A stretch of DNA of 64,000 bases from Jiangella endophytica (GTDB taxonomy: Bacteria; Actinomycetota; Actinomycetes; Jiangellales; Jiangellaceae). The notes under the pieces were generated by a model. That model was not told the DNA's origin. It ran no database searches and saw only the letters and a program-made list of their open reading frames with translations. Shown here in pieces: positions 1 to 8,494 of the stretch (its first letter is position 1; every line of letters starts with the position of its first letter). The translations under genes were made by a program, and so were the position numbers. Location: assembly GCF_003427025.1 (NCBI RefSeq), contig NZ_QVAI01000006.1:186001-250000 (forward strand), given 5' to 3'.

Positions 1-777
1 GTTCGACGTGGTGAACGGCGTCATCCCGTCGACATCGAGCGCGGTGCCGGCGGAGACCGCGGGCGCCGCGTCGCTCGGCGCCGGCAGCCGCAGCGCGTCC
101 CGTGCCTCGCGGACGTCGGCCAGGGTCCGCCCGAACCGCCGGCCGCCGACCGCCGTGAGGACGGCCAACCCGGCCACGGCAGCGGTCAGCAGCAGCACCT
201 GCCGCCGTGACGGCCGCCCGGCGTCGGGGGTGGCGTCAGGACCGGCCTCCGCGCCACGTCCATCGCTGCCGGGTCCGGCCGGGCCCGCATCGCTCGTCGA
301 TAGGTCTGTTCCCGCACCGGCCGCCGCGGCCCGGAGCCGCGCCACCAGCAGAGTGAGCCCGGCAGCCCCCACGGCGACGCCGGCGAGCGTCGGCACCACC
401 CACCCCGCCGTCGCCGTCGGCCGTCCCACCGCGGCGACGACCGCCACCGCCCCCAGCGCCAGGAGCACTGCCACACCGGCCCGGCGCCGCCACAGCTCCA
501 GCAGCCCGCCCGCCGCCGAGAGCACCAGCAGCACCCCGGCCATCCCGGCCAGCAGCACCTGCTTGTCGTTCTCGCCGAACGTGCGGATGGCGAAGCTCTT
601 CAACCACTCCGGCGTCAGGTCGACGAAGGTGTTGCCGACGGCCAGGAACGGTGCCGCGGCCGGCTCCACCACCAGCGCCGCGACCAGCTCGCCGACGCCC
701 AGAGTGAGACCGCCGGCCGCGATCCCGGCCAGTACGGCCAGGCCTCGGGTCCCCCACCGGTGCGTCGTCGCGCTCAT
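1..777 (-). CDS. Membrane-anchored molybdopterin-dependent oxidoreductase (sulfite-oxidase/YedY fold), N-terminal part
   Basis: The reading frame runs from an ATG at 777 off the left edge of the window, so about 259 N-terminal residues are visible. They contain several hydrophobic segments: one near residues 10-40, one around 70-95 and further ones up to about 130. An acidic/Pro linker follows, then another hydrophobic segment next to an Arg-rich patch, and finally a VDGMTPFTTSN segment. This resembles the PF-T-PN-FYRIDT entry motif of actinobacterial sulfite-oxidase-type molybdoenzymes. The family joins an N-terminal membrane domain to a periplasmic molybdopterin domain and reduces an oxidised or oxoanion substrate. 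The catalytic Cys lies beyond the window, so activity cannot be checked. The upstream gene on the other strand is unrelated. Confidence 0.8.
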   Translation of the reverse strand, partial: MSATTHRWGTRGLAVLAGIAAGGLTLGVGELVAALVVEPAAAPFLAVGNTFVDLTPEWLKSFAIRTFGENDKQVLLAGMAGVLLVLSAAGGLLELWRRRAGVAVLLALGAVAVVAAVGRPTATAGWVVPTLAGVAVGAAGLTLLVARLRAAAAGAGTDLSTSDAGPAGPGSDGRGAEAGPDATPDAGRPSRRQVLLLTAAVAGLAVLTAVGGRRFGRTLADVREARDALRLPAPSDAAPAVSAGTALDVDGMTPFTTSN

Positions 778-1574
778 GCCCGGTGTTCGGCACGGTCCCG
801 GGCACGGATTGGTCGCGGTTCGGGAATCAGCCGTTCGGCCCGTCGTCCACAGGGCCATCGGGATCCGCCGGTTGTCCACATTTCCCGATCTCCCGATGGC
901 GCTCGGCGACGCCGTCAGCAAGAGTGGACGCATGCCGAACAACTGTGCGAAACTGAGTTACCAGAAGGACACTTATAGCGACGGTCGAGATGCTGTCGCC
1001 GGGCTCGATGCTCGCCGACCGCACCCTCCAGCCGGTCGAGTACGGCGCGGCGGCCATCCCGCACTTCTGGCTGGTCGAGTTGTGCCCAGAGCTCAGTCCG
1101 GCGGCGCACGCCCCGCCCGGCGGGACCCGACGGCGACGGCGCATCGGAAGCCGGAGACCCATCAGAAGCGGCCGGCCGGGCAAGCCGTGGCACGGGCGGC
1201 GCGACCGACGGCACCCGCCGCGCCACGGCGACGCGGCCGCCGCTGCGAGCCCGGCGGCACCGGCAGCGCGGGCCATCCCAGCCACACGAGCCACCCCCAG
1301 CGACACGGGCCGCGGCAACGCACCCCCGGGCGCCCGCAACGCGCTGAACAGCTCCGATACCCGGGAACGCGACCACAGCAGGGCGTTCGCCGACACCGAG
1401 GTCGGCACATGAACGGCCGGCCAAACGGCCGCGATCAAGGGCGCGGTTCCGGGCCGACATCGAGGTCGCGGAGCTGGCTCCGAACCGTTGATCCCGCCGA
1501 CCGGGCGGGCGTAGGCTTTTCCGCGACCCCCAGTCGGGGTGATCACAATCCAACCGCTGCTACGGGAGCTCCCT
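778..1574. other. Long intergenic region between divergent genes, no intact gene
   Basis: About 800 bases separate the divergent molybdoenzyme and ABC exporter. Open frames occur on both strands but have Arg/Pro/Ala-rich shadow composition. The one recognisable protein-like stretch is a short Uma2-like remnant at 978-1085, listed separately. Promoters for both flanking genes must lie here, but I could not assign them with confidence. Confidence 0.6.
978..1085 (+). pseudogene. Remnant of a Uma2/DUF820-family nuclease-like gene
   Basis: Translation from 981 reads T-V-E-M-L-S-P-G-S, then A-D-R-T-L-Q-P-V-E-Y, then IPHFWLVEL. This is the core block of the Uma2 (DUF820) family, normally VEI-SPGS-xx-DR-xxKP-xxYAxAGIPHYWxVEL, which includes the conserved Glu of the PD-(D/E)XK-like fold. 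Nothing upstream or downstream in any frame continues the family (usual length about 180-200 residues), so only about 35 codons survive. An open frame from 990 to 1412 continues past it but turns into low-complexity Arg/Pro sequence. This is best read as a decayed insertion-prone gene, not a functional short protein. Confidence 0.6.
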
Positions 1575-4500
1575 GTGCCCAGCCGCACCGCGTCCGCGCG
1601 TCCCTCAGCCCAGACCTCCAAGCCGTCAACGCCGTCGCTGGCCGCCGCGTCAGCCGAACCCTCACAGCCGCCCGGCACCTTCCGCCGGCTCGCTCCCTAT
1701 CTCCTCCGCCATCGCGGCACCTTGATCGTCTCTGTCGTCGTGGCCTTGGCCTGGGCGGTCGCCGTCGCCGCCGTCCCGGTGACCCAGGGCCGGGTGGTCG
1801 ACGACGCCATCGACACCCGGTCCGCGCCGCTGATGCCGTTGATCCTGCTGCTCATCGGCCTGGCGGTGGCCCGTTTCATCCTGTCCAGCTGGTGGCGCTA
1901 CGTCGGTGGCGTGACCGCCTTCCGCATCCAGGACGACCTGCGCCACGACGTGTACGACACGTTGCAGCGCCTCGACTTCACCGGCCACGCACAGTTGCAA
2001 AGCGGCCAGCTGGTGTCGCGCATCAGCGGCGACCTGCGCTATGTCCACATGCTGCTCAGCTGGATCCCGCAGGTGGCGGCGACACTGCTGTCGTCGCTGC
2101 TCGCGGTGATCGTCATGTTCACGCTGTCCCCGCTGATCGCCGCGCTGGTGGTCGCGGTCATCGTGGTGGTGTTCGCGGTCACCAACCGGCAGCGCCGCCA
2201 GGTGTACGCGGCCGGCTGGGACGCCCAGGACCGCGAGGCGGAGATGACCTCCCGCGTCGAGGAGGCCGTCACCGGTGTCCGCGTGGTCCGCGCGTTCGGC
2301 CAGCAGCCGGCCGAGACCGCGCGGCTGCACGGCGCGCTGCTCGACATGTTCCAGGCCCGGGTCCGGGCGGTCCGGCTGCGGGCGCCGTTCATCGCGTCGC
2401 TGCAGGGCGCGCCGCTGTTCGGCCAGGTGCTGGTGCTGCTGGCCGGCGGCCTGCTGGTCATCGAGGGCCAGCTCACCATCGGCGTGTTCCTCGCCTGCAC
2501 CGGCTACCTCGCGGAGCTGATCGGCGCCGCTCGCGTCGCCGGCATGGTGCTGACCAACGCGCCGCTGTGCAAGGCGGCCACCGAGCGGGTCGGTGAGCTG
2601 CTCGACCTGCAGGCCGAGATCACCGAGCCGCTGCGCCCGGTCCCGGCCGACGAGCGGGGCGGCGCGGTCTCGTTCCACCAGCTCCGGTTCGCCTACGCCG
2701 ACGGCGACGGTCACCAGGTGCTGCGCCGCTTCAGCCTCGAGGTCAAACCGGGCGAGACGGTCGCGCTGGTCGGGCCGTCCGGCTGCGGCAAGTCGACGGC
2801 GCTGTCGATGCTGCCGCGGTTCTTCGACGCCGACGCCGGCACGGTCACCGTCGACGGCATCGACGTGCGCCGGTGGTCGCTGCCGGAGCTGCGCCGCCGC
2901 ATCGGGGTGGTGTTCGAGAACAGCTTCCTGTTCTCCGACAGCATCGCCGCGAACATCGCCTACGGCCGCCCCGACGCCGGCATCGACGAGATCCGCGCGG
3001 CCGCCCGCGCGGCGCTGGCCGACGAGTTCATCGACGCGCTGCCCGACGGCTACGACACCGTGGTCGGCGAGCAGGGCATCACGTTGTCCGGCGGGCAGCG
3101 GCAGCGGGTCGCGCTGGCCCGGGCGCTGCTGGCCGAGCCGGACATCCTGCTGCTCGACGACGCCACCTCGTCGGTCGACGTCAAGGTCGAGGAGCTCATC
3201 CACGCCAACCTCGAGCCGTTCCTCGCCAGCCGCACCGTCCTGCTGGTCGCCTACCGCGAGTCCACGCTCCGGCTGGCCGACCGCGTCGTGCTGGTCGACG
3301 ACGGCCGGGTCGTCGACGAGGGTGGGCACGCCGAGCTGCTGGAACGCAACGCGCTGTACCGCGATCTGTTCGGCGACGGTCCCGGCACCGAGGTCGCCGA
3401 CCGGACGACGGACCTGATGTCGCACGCCCGCGCCGGACGGTTCGAGGCCACGGCGTCGGCATGGGAGTCGCGGCAGGACGCCACCGGCTCGCTGCCCAGC
3501 CTGCAGCTCGCGGTGCCGCCCGCGGTCGCCGAACGCATCGCCGCGCTGCCGCCGCCGCAGGACCCGCCGAACGTCGACCTCGAACGCGAAGGCGGCACCC
3601 GCGGCCCGCTGCGGCTGCCGTCATTCCTGCGCCCGTACGTCGGCGGCCTGCTGGTCGGCCTCGCGCTGGTCATCCTGGAGGCGGCGATCACGCTGGCCAA
3701 CCCGATGCTCGTGCAGGAGGCGGTCGACGACGGCATGCGCGCGGGCTCGGCCAGCGTGCTGCTGTGGGTGTGCCTCGCGGCGGCGGTGCTGGTCGGGCTG
3801 CTCTGGGTGGACCAGCGCACGGGCTACCTGTGGACGACGCGCAGTACCGAGCGGCTGCTGCTGGCGATGCGGGTCCGCATCTTCGGCCAGCTGCAACGTC
3901 TGGGCATCGACTTCTACGACCGCACGCAGGCCGGCCGGGTCATGACCCGCATCACCTCCGACGTCGACGCGATCGCGCAGCTGTTCCAGGTCGGGCTGAT
4001 CAACGCCGTCGTCAGCGTCGCCACGTTCGCCGGCATGACGGTGGTCGTCGTCGCGCTGGACCCGATGCTGGCTCTGGTCGTGCTGGGGGTCGTGCCGTTC
4101 GCCGGCGCCGTCACCTGGTGGTACCGGCGGCGCGCCTCGGTCGCCTACGACGACGCCCGCGAGCTGCTGTCGACGATCAACGCCGACGTGCAGGAGAGCA
4201 TGGCCGGCATCCGGGTGACGCACGCGTTCCGGCGCGAGGCGGTCAACCTCGGGCGGTTCGCCGGACTCGGCCGCCAGTACGTCACGGCCAGCCTGCGCGG
4301 GCTGTACGCGACATCGGTGTACGTGGCCGCGATCGAGCTGCTCTCGGTGCTGGCCATCGCGGCCGTGCTCTGGGTGGGAGCGCAGCGCATCGAGGCAGGC
4401 ACGCTGGCGCTCGGCACGCTGATCGCGTTCCTGCTGTATCTCGCCCAGGTGTTCGCGCCGGTGCAGCAGCTGTCGTCGGTGTTCGACGTCTACCAGCGGG

Positions 4501-5297
4501 CGCGCACGGGGCTCGTCCGGGTCCGCGCGCTGCTGGCGTTGGAGACGTCCACGCCGGTGCGGCCCGACGCGATGCCCGTCGACGCGATCGCGGGCGACCT
4601 CCGGTTCGAGCAGGTCCGGCTGCGCTACGCCAGCGCCGCCACCGACGCCGTCCGCGACGTCGACCTGCACGTGCCGGCCGGTCAGCGGGTCGCGTTCGTC
4701 GGGCGAACCGGCGCCGGGAAGTCGACGCTGTCGAAGCTGGTCGCGCGGTTCTACGACCCCACCGACGGTCGCGTGCTGGTCGACGGCCGGCCGCTCGACG
4801 ACCTGGACGTCACCAGCTATCGGCAGCACCTGGGGTACGTGCCGCAGGAGCCGTTCCTGTTCTCACGCACCATCCGCGACAACATCGCCTACGCGCGGCC
4901 CGACGCCAGCGACGCCGAGGTCGAGGCGGCCGCCCGCGCCGTCGGGGCGCACGAGTTCGTCACCCGGCTCCCGGGCGGCTATCACCACGTGGTGGCCGAA
5001 CGGGGCCGCTCGCTGTCGGCCGGCCAACGGCAGCTGGTGTGCCTGGCCCGGGCACTGCTCGGCGACCCGTCGATCCTCATCCTCGACGAGGCGACGTCCA
5101 ACCTGGACCTCGCCAGCGAGCGGAAGGTCAACCAGGCCATGCGGGTGGCGTCGGCCGGCCGCACCACGATCGTCGTCACGCACCGTCCGCAGTCGCTGCA
5201 CTGGGTCGACCGTGTCGTCGAGGTGGCCGACGGCCGCATCACCACCGACGAGCCGGCCCCGCGCTACGTCGAGCGAGTGCTGAGCCGGGCGAGCTGA
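1575..5297 (+). CDS. Fused (two-half) ABC exporter, TMD-NBD-TMD-NBD, with degenerate first nucleotide site
   Basis: A single protein of about 1240 residues carries two complete type-IV ABC exporter halves: TMD1, NBD1, TMD2 and NBD2. This resembles the fused multidrug exporter Rv0194 of mycobacteria, and a heterodimeric exporter is the common alternative form. NBD1 has Walker A GPSGCGKST (about residue 400) and signature LSGGQ. Its Walker B ends LLLDDATS, with Asp replacing the catalytic Glu, and its switch region is LVAYREST, with Tyr where the H-loop His belongs. NBD2 is canonical: GRTGAGKST, LSAGQ, ILILDEATS and TTIVVTHR. Only one site should therefore hydrolyse ATP efficiently. The frame opens at 1539, but a GTG at 1575 has GGGAG about 6 bases upstream and is preferred. 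The exported substrate is unknown; lipids or drugs are likely. Confidence 0.9.
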   Translation: MPSRTASARPSAQTSKPSTPSLAAASAEPSQPPGTFRRLAPYLLRHRGTLIVSVVVALAWAVAVAAVPVTQGRVVDDAIDTRSAPLMPLILLLIGLAVARFILSSWWRYVGGVTAFRIQDDLRHDVYDTLQRLDFTGHAQLQSGQLVSRISGDLRYVHMLLSWIPQVAATLLSSLLAVIVMFTLSPLIAALVVAVIVVVFAVTNRQRRQVYAAGWDAQDREAEMTSRVEEAVTGVRVVRAFGQQPAETARLHGALLDMFQARVRAVRLRAPFIASLQGAPLFGQVLVLLAGGLLVIEGQLTIGVFLACTGYLAELIGAARVAGMVLTNAPLCKAATERVGELLDLQAEITEPLRPVPADERGGAVSFHQLRFAYADGDGHQVLRRFSLEVKPGETVALVGPSGCGKSTALSMLPRFFDADAGTVTVDGIDVRRWSLPELRRRIGVVFENSFLFSDSIAANIAYGRPDAGIDEIRAAARAALADEFIDALPDGYDTVVGEQGITLSGGQRQRVALARALLAEPDILLLDDATSSVDVKVEELIHANLEPFLASRTVLLVAYRESTLRLADRVVLVDDGRVVDEGGHAELLERNALYRDLFGDGPGTEVADRTTDLMSHARAGRFEATASAWESRQDATGSLPSLQLAVPPAVAERIAALPPPQDPPNVDLEREGGTRGPLRLPSFLRPYVGGLLVGLALVILEAAITLANPMLVQEAVDDGMRAGSASVLLWVCLAAAVLVGLLWVDQRTGYLWTTRSTERLLLAMRVRIFGQLQRLGIDFYDRTQAGRVMTRITSDVDAIAQLFQVGLINAVVSVATFAGMTVVVVALDPMLALVVLGVVPFAGAVTWWYRRRASVAYDDARELLSTINADVQESMAGIRVTHAFRREAVNLGRFAGLGRQYVTASLRGLYATSVYVAAIELLSVLAIAAVLWVGAQRIEAGTLALGTLIAFLLYLAQVFAPVQQLSSVFDVYQRARTGLVRVRALLALETSTPVRPDAMPVDAIAGDLRFEQVRLRYASAATDAVRDVDLHVPAGQRVAFVGRTGAGKSTLSKLVARFYDPTDGRVLVDGRPLDDLDVTSYRQHLGYVPQEPFLFSRTIRDNIAYARPDASDAEVEAAARAVGAHEFVTRLPGGYHHVVAERGRSLSAGQRQLVCLARALLGDPSILILDEATSNLDLASERKVNQAMRVASAGRTTIVVTHRPQSLHWVDRVVEVADGRITTDEPAPRYVERVLSRAS

Positions 5298-5299
5298 AT

Positions 5300-5336
5300 C
5301 ACCCGGCCGGCCGGGGGTCACCCGGCCGGCCGGGGA
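5300..5336. terminator. Tandem CCGGCCGG palindromes between convergent genes
   Basis: Between the convergent ABC exporter and TIM-barrel gene there are two near-identical copies of an 18-base unit, TCACCCGGCCGGCCGGGG. Each contains the self-complementary core CCGGCCGG. The copies can fold individually or together as GC-rich hairpins and probably stop transcription from both sides. No U-tract is present, as is usual in high-GC actinobacteria. Confidence 0.5.
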
Positions 5337-5339
5337 GCT

Positions 5340-6629
5340 TCAGCGAGCCATGTTCGCCATGTTGGTGCCACTGATGACGGCGTGCCGCAGGGAACGGCCC
5401 GGGTCACCGGCGCCACCGGGCGCGCTGTCGTCCTCGTAGTTGGGGTTGTGGTAGCCGCGCGGACGGTGCCGCCGGAAGATCGCGTCGTAGTCGATGTCGC
5501 TGCGCGGGTCGCCGAACGGGATCATCCGGTAGCCCTCGCCGACGCCGACCGGCTGGTCATCGCGCCGCTCGCCGTCCTTGGCGTGGTAGAGCGGGTAGCG
5601 CAGCGGCTGGGCCGCGATCTGGTCGATCGGGCTGAAGATGCTTTCGCGGCGCTGGCCGTCCCAGTCGTAATACCAGCGGAATCGGTGCTGGGCCGAGTGC
5701 GCCCAGTAGATGTCGATCTCGCAGAGGCACTTCGTGCTGGGCGTGATGTCCAGGTAGTACTGCATCCGGCGGATGCCGGACTCGCCGCGCACCATCTGCG
5801 GCTGCGGCAGTGGCGCACCGGTGACACGGTCGACCGTCACCTGGACCATGGGGCCGTCCTGCAGGAAGCCGTACGCGTCGGCGTGATTGTGCGGGTACAT
5901 GCGGATGCGGTGGGCGTTCCAGGACAGGTCGTTGATCGCCTCCCACTTCTGGGCGGCGAGGTCCCAGGCCTCCTTGGTGCCACTGCCGGTCGGGTCACCG
6001 CCGGTGCCCATGTAGGGCATGCCGAGGATCGAGGCGAACTCGAGCTCGACCTGGAAGCGGTCGTAGTCGTCGGCCGTCATGCCGCCGTTCGGGCCGCCCG
6101 GCCAGCTGTTCGGGATGAAGCCGTGGTTGCCGATCGCCTCCAGCCCGGCCTCGTCGAGGAAGCCTCGCAGCGTCCGTGCGTAGTTCAGATAGGCCGGGAA
6201 GTTCTGCCGGAGCAAGGTGCTGCCCTGGGTGAGCGGGGGAACGTTGCCGCCCTGGTTCTCGGCGTTCTGGCTGTAGCCGGCGAACTCCACCTGCTTGAAG
6301 CCGGCGTTCGCCAGGAACAGGAACACCTCACGGAAGCCGCCGGGCAGCGGCACGAGCGGGCCGAGGTCGTCCGGGTCGACCGGGAAGTTCGGGCCGCCGA
6401 GATACCCCGTGGTCGGTGCCGGGTTGTTCCAGATGCCGCGCCGCGCGGTCGCGTCGCGCTGGGTGTACAGGATGGTGCCGCGTTTGCCAGGGGGCAGCAG
6501 CGGGTTGGGCACGTTGCTCACCAGCGGACCGGCCAGCGCCGGCGCGGCCGGTGCGATGGCGGCTGCCGCGAGCGTGCCGGCGCTGATCGTCAGCAGCCGG
6601 CGCCGGCTCAACCTGTGTTCCTGAGCCAT
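5340..6629 (-). CDS. Tat-exported sugar phosphate isomerase/epimerase-like TIM-barrel protein
   Basis: The protein has 429 residues. It begins with a twin-arginine-type signal (SRRRLLTISAGT, then an Ala-rich hydrophobic stretch ending PALAGP), so it is probably exported folded. The mature part resembles the xylose-isomerase-like TIM barrel, AP_endonuc_2 superfamily. Family-like pieces are VFLFLANAGFKQVEFAGYS, IGNHGF, an LGMPYMGTGGDP strand, a MYPHNHADAYGF strand and CEIDIYWAHSA. These supply His, Asp and Glu candidates for a metal site. The substrate is unknown, and such proteins are often tied to sugar or inositol catabolism. A GAGGAGACG ribosome site sits just upstream of the ATG. It stands alone, convergent with the ABC exporter. 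Confidence 0.75.
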   Translation of the reverse strand: MAQEHRLSRRRLLTISAGTLAAAAIAPAAPALAGPLVSNVPNPLLPPGKRGTILYTQRDATARRGIWNNPAPTTGYLGGPNFPVDPDDLGPLVPLPGGFREVFLFLANAGFKQVEFAGYSQNAENQGGNVPPLTQGSTLLRQNFPAYLNYARTLRGFLDEAGLEAIGNHGFIPNSWPGGPNGGMTADDYDRFQVELEFASILGMPYMGTGGDPTGSGTKEAWDLAAQKWEAINDLSWNAHRIRMYPHNHADAYGFLQDGPMVQVTVDRVTGAPLPQPQMVRGESGIRRMQYYLDITPSTKCLCEIDIYWAHSAQHRFRWYYDWDGQRRESIFSPIDQIAAQPLRYPLYHAKDGERRDDQPVGVGEGYRMIPFGDPRSDIDYDAIFRRHRPRGYHNPNYEDDSAPGGAGDPGRSLRHAVISGTNMANMAR

Positions 6630-6853
6630 GGTCGTCTCCTCGCTCCGTCGAAAGTGCGGGACCGTTGCTCGAGATGCTCACTGCACCGGAGCCGGCTGCG
6701 GCCAAGGACTTTCTACGAGAGCTGTGGAAAGCCGCCCCGATGTTGGGGAAACACTAGCGGCATCTTGCCGTAACTTCGACCCACCTAGATCGAGATTGTC
6801 CGGTTTGTGCCATGGCAGCGCCGTGACCGCGGTCCGCCGTGCCACAGTGGGGC

Positions 6854-7225
6854 ATGCCGGTGCCCGCGCACGTCCGCCGCCGCTGCCAGGACCTCCTCGA
6901 GGACGGCGAGCAGATCGGCTACCTCATCCCCATCACGGCCGTCTGGTTCGGCAGCGTGATGTCCGGCGTCGACTGCTACGTCGCGGTCACCGATCGGCGC
7001 ATCGCCGTGCTCACCGGCGGCCTGCTGCGTCGCGACCGGCCGATGGAGGTCAACCTGCGCTACCCGCGCACGACCCGGCTCGGCCCGGTCGAGTACGGCC
7101 CGGCACCGACGTTCCGGCTCGGGGAACGGCTCTACGAGATCGAGAACGAGTACGTGCCGGCGGTGCATGCGGCCGACGCGGAGTTGGACGGCCTGCTGCC
7201 CGAGGACCCGTTCCCGGACGGGTGA
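6854..7225 (+). CDS. Small PH-domain-like hypothetical protein
   Basis: About 123 residues with no signal peptide. The pattern of short beta-strands (YVAVTDRRIAVLTGGLLRRDRPMEV and LYEIENEYVPAV) resembles bacterial PH-like domains that read 'vavTdrRlli'. The basic middle and acidic C-terminal tail are the other visible features. The frame is open from a GTG at 6839; the ATG at 6854 is an equally possible start, and neither has a convincing ribosome site. It is divergent from the TIM-barrel gene and followed by a gene-free stretch. Function is not known. Confidence 0.55.
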   Translation: MPVPAHVRRRCQDLLEDGEQIGYLIPITAVWFGSVMSGVDCYVAVTDRRIAVLTGGLLRRDRPMEVNLRYPRTTRLGPVEYGPAPTFRLGERLYEIENEYVPAVHAADAELDGLLPEDPFPDG

Positions 7226-7743
7226 CCGCCCAGCCGACAGCCTCATGGGCAACCCGGCGACAGGCCCGGCCGGCCGCGGCCCCCGCCGGCGCAGGCGTCG
7301 AGAGTTCCATGACGACTGGCGAGAACACCGCGAGGCGCCGCCTGGACGGCGCACAGTAGGCCACGGACCCGGGAGACGCGCCCGGACGAGGGAGCGTCCG
7401 ATGGAGGTGGGGCGGCAGTGAGTTCGGCTTCCGCGCGAACCCCTGACCAGAGGTTGGTGCCCGGCAACGACGACCCACCCGTCATCACGATGCCGACCGC
7501 CGGTGCATCGACGCGAACCGGGGCGGCAGTCAGCGCTGATGAACGACGGTGATCATCAACGATCGCGTACGAGACCAGGCGTCGTCCCGCTCCACCAGGC
7601 GCGCACGCCTCGCGGTGCACCTGAACGCCTCATGACGGCCCGCCGCCCGCTCCCGAGAACCCGGGGCGCAACCGACCGGCCGGGACGCCGAGGGCCGGTG
7701 CCACCGGTCCGCATCCCGTCGAGGCGGCGGAGCGAGGCCGCGA
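7226..7743. other. Gene-free region between convergent genes
   Basis: About 520 bases between two converging genes. I see no credible coding frame on either strand. The distal part carries a member of a dispersed palindromic repeat family (7549-7625), listed separately. Confidence 0.6.
7549..7625. repeat. Dispersed palindromic repeat, copy A
   Basis: This runs as GGTGATCATCAACGATCGCG, then a variable part, then CCCGCTCCACCAGGC and GCCT. The same order of elements recurs at 44772-44847 with high identity. The CGCTCCACCAGG core also recurs near 15.6 kb and 24.35 kb. It lies between convergent genes, which fits a role as a bidirectional transcription stop. Confidence 0.6.
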
Positions 7744-8433
7744 TCAGCCCAGCCGGGAGGCCTTGTAGAAGCCCTCGATGTGCTCGGCGACGAGCTTGGC
7801 CGCGCTGTCGCCGTCGCCGTCGGCGATAGCGGCGAGGACGGCGCGGTGCTGGGCGCGCAGGAGGGCCGCGACCGGCGTCCAGTCGGGCACGTGGGGCGCG
7901 GCGGCGATGACGTAGCCGTGAATCGCCTCGCGCAGCGACGCCATGATGGTCGAGACCAGCACGTTGCCGGCCAGCGTGGCCAGCGCGACGTGGAATTCGG
8001 CGTCGAGGAGGTGGAAACGCTCCCGCGGCAGGTCGGGTTCGTCCATGGCGTCGAGCAGCTGCTGCGCCGCCGCGACCTGCGACGGAGTGGCACGGCCGGA
8101 CGCCTCGCGCACGGCCCACGACTCCAGCAGCACCCGGGTCTGGACGATGTCGCCCATCGGCAGGTGGCTGGTCGCGAGATGCAGCCGCAGGGCGGCGGTC
8201 AGCGGCGAGCCCGGGTCGGCGACGATGACGGCGCCGGCGTCGGGGCCGGAGCCGACCGAGGTGCGGACGACGCCCATGGCCTCGAGGACGCGGATCGCCT
8301 CGCGCACCGACGGCCGGCTGACGCCGAGCTGGCCGGCGAGGGCGCGCTCGCCGGGCAGGCGGTCGCCCAGCCTCAGCTTCCCGGCCGCCAGGTCGGCCTC
8401 CACCTGGTGGAGCACCAGCTCGTGGGTCCTCAC
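7744..8433 (-). CDS. FadR/LldR-type GntR-family transcriptional regulator
   Basis: 229 residues. An N-terminal winged helix (about 1-70) contains the GntR signature GDRLPGERALAGQLGVSRPSVREAIRVLEAMGVV. A helical FCD ligand domain follows, with Asp/His candidates for its metal and carboxylate site (DAEFHVALATLAGN, QHRAVLAAI, AEHIEGF). It diverges from a hydroxyacid oxidase and an FAH hydrolase. A palindrome typical of FadR-family operators lies in the 61-bp gap. The likely role is repression of that pair until a hydroxy- or oxo-acid effector appears. Confidence 0.88.
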   Translation of the reverse strand: MRTHELVLHQVEADLAAGKLRLGDRLPGERALAGQLGVSRPSVREAIRVLEAMGVVRTSVGSGPDAGAVIVADPGSPLTAALRLHLATSHLPMGDIVQTRVLLESWAVREASGRATPSQVAAAQQLLDAMDEPDLPRERFHLLDAEFHVALATLAGNVLVSTIMASLREAIHGYVIAAAPHVPDWTPVAALLRAQHRAVLAAIADGDGDSAAKLVAEHIEGFYKASRLG

Positions 8434-8454
8434 GCAAGAACCCTACTGATACCT

Positions 8455-8469
8455 TGTGGTCTGACCACA
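8455..8469. promoter_or_regulatory. Palindromic FadR/GntR-family operator
   Basis: TGTGGTCTGACCACA is a perfect inverted repeat around one central base. It matches the TGGTnnnACCA core bound by FadR-subfamily regulators. It lies 21 bases upstream of the regulator's start and 25 bases upstream of the oxidase start, so one site could control both directions. Confidence 0.75.
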
Positions 8470-8494
8470 TGGCTGACGTCCACGGAGCCGCTCC

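Noticed and set aside
827-1678. Long open frames on the minus strand upstream of the ABC exporter
   Set aside because: Composition is Arg/Ala/Pro-rich with no recognisable domain. They overlap the exporter start and a Uma2-like remnant on the other strand, so they look like GC-driven chance frames.
1662-3425. A 587-codon minus-strand open frame inside the ABC exporter
   Set aside because: Asp/Gln/Val/Arg-rich mirror of the exporter codons, with no start region or domain.
7226-7743. Possible small genes between the PH-like protein and the FadR regulator
   Set aside because: Frames lack ribosome sites and coherent composition and overlap a dispersed palindrome.
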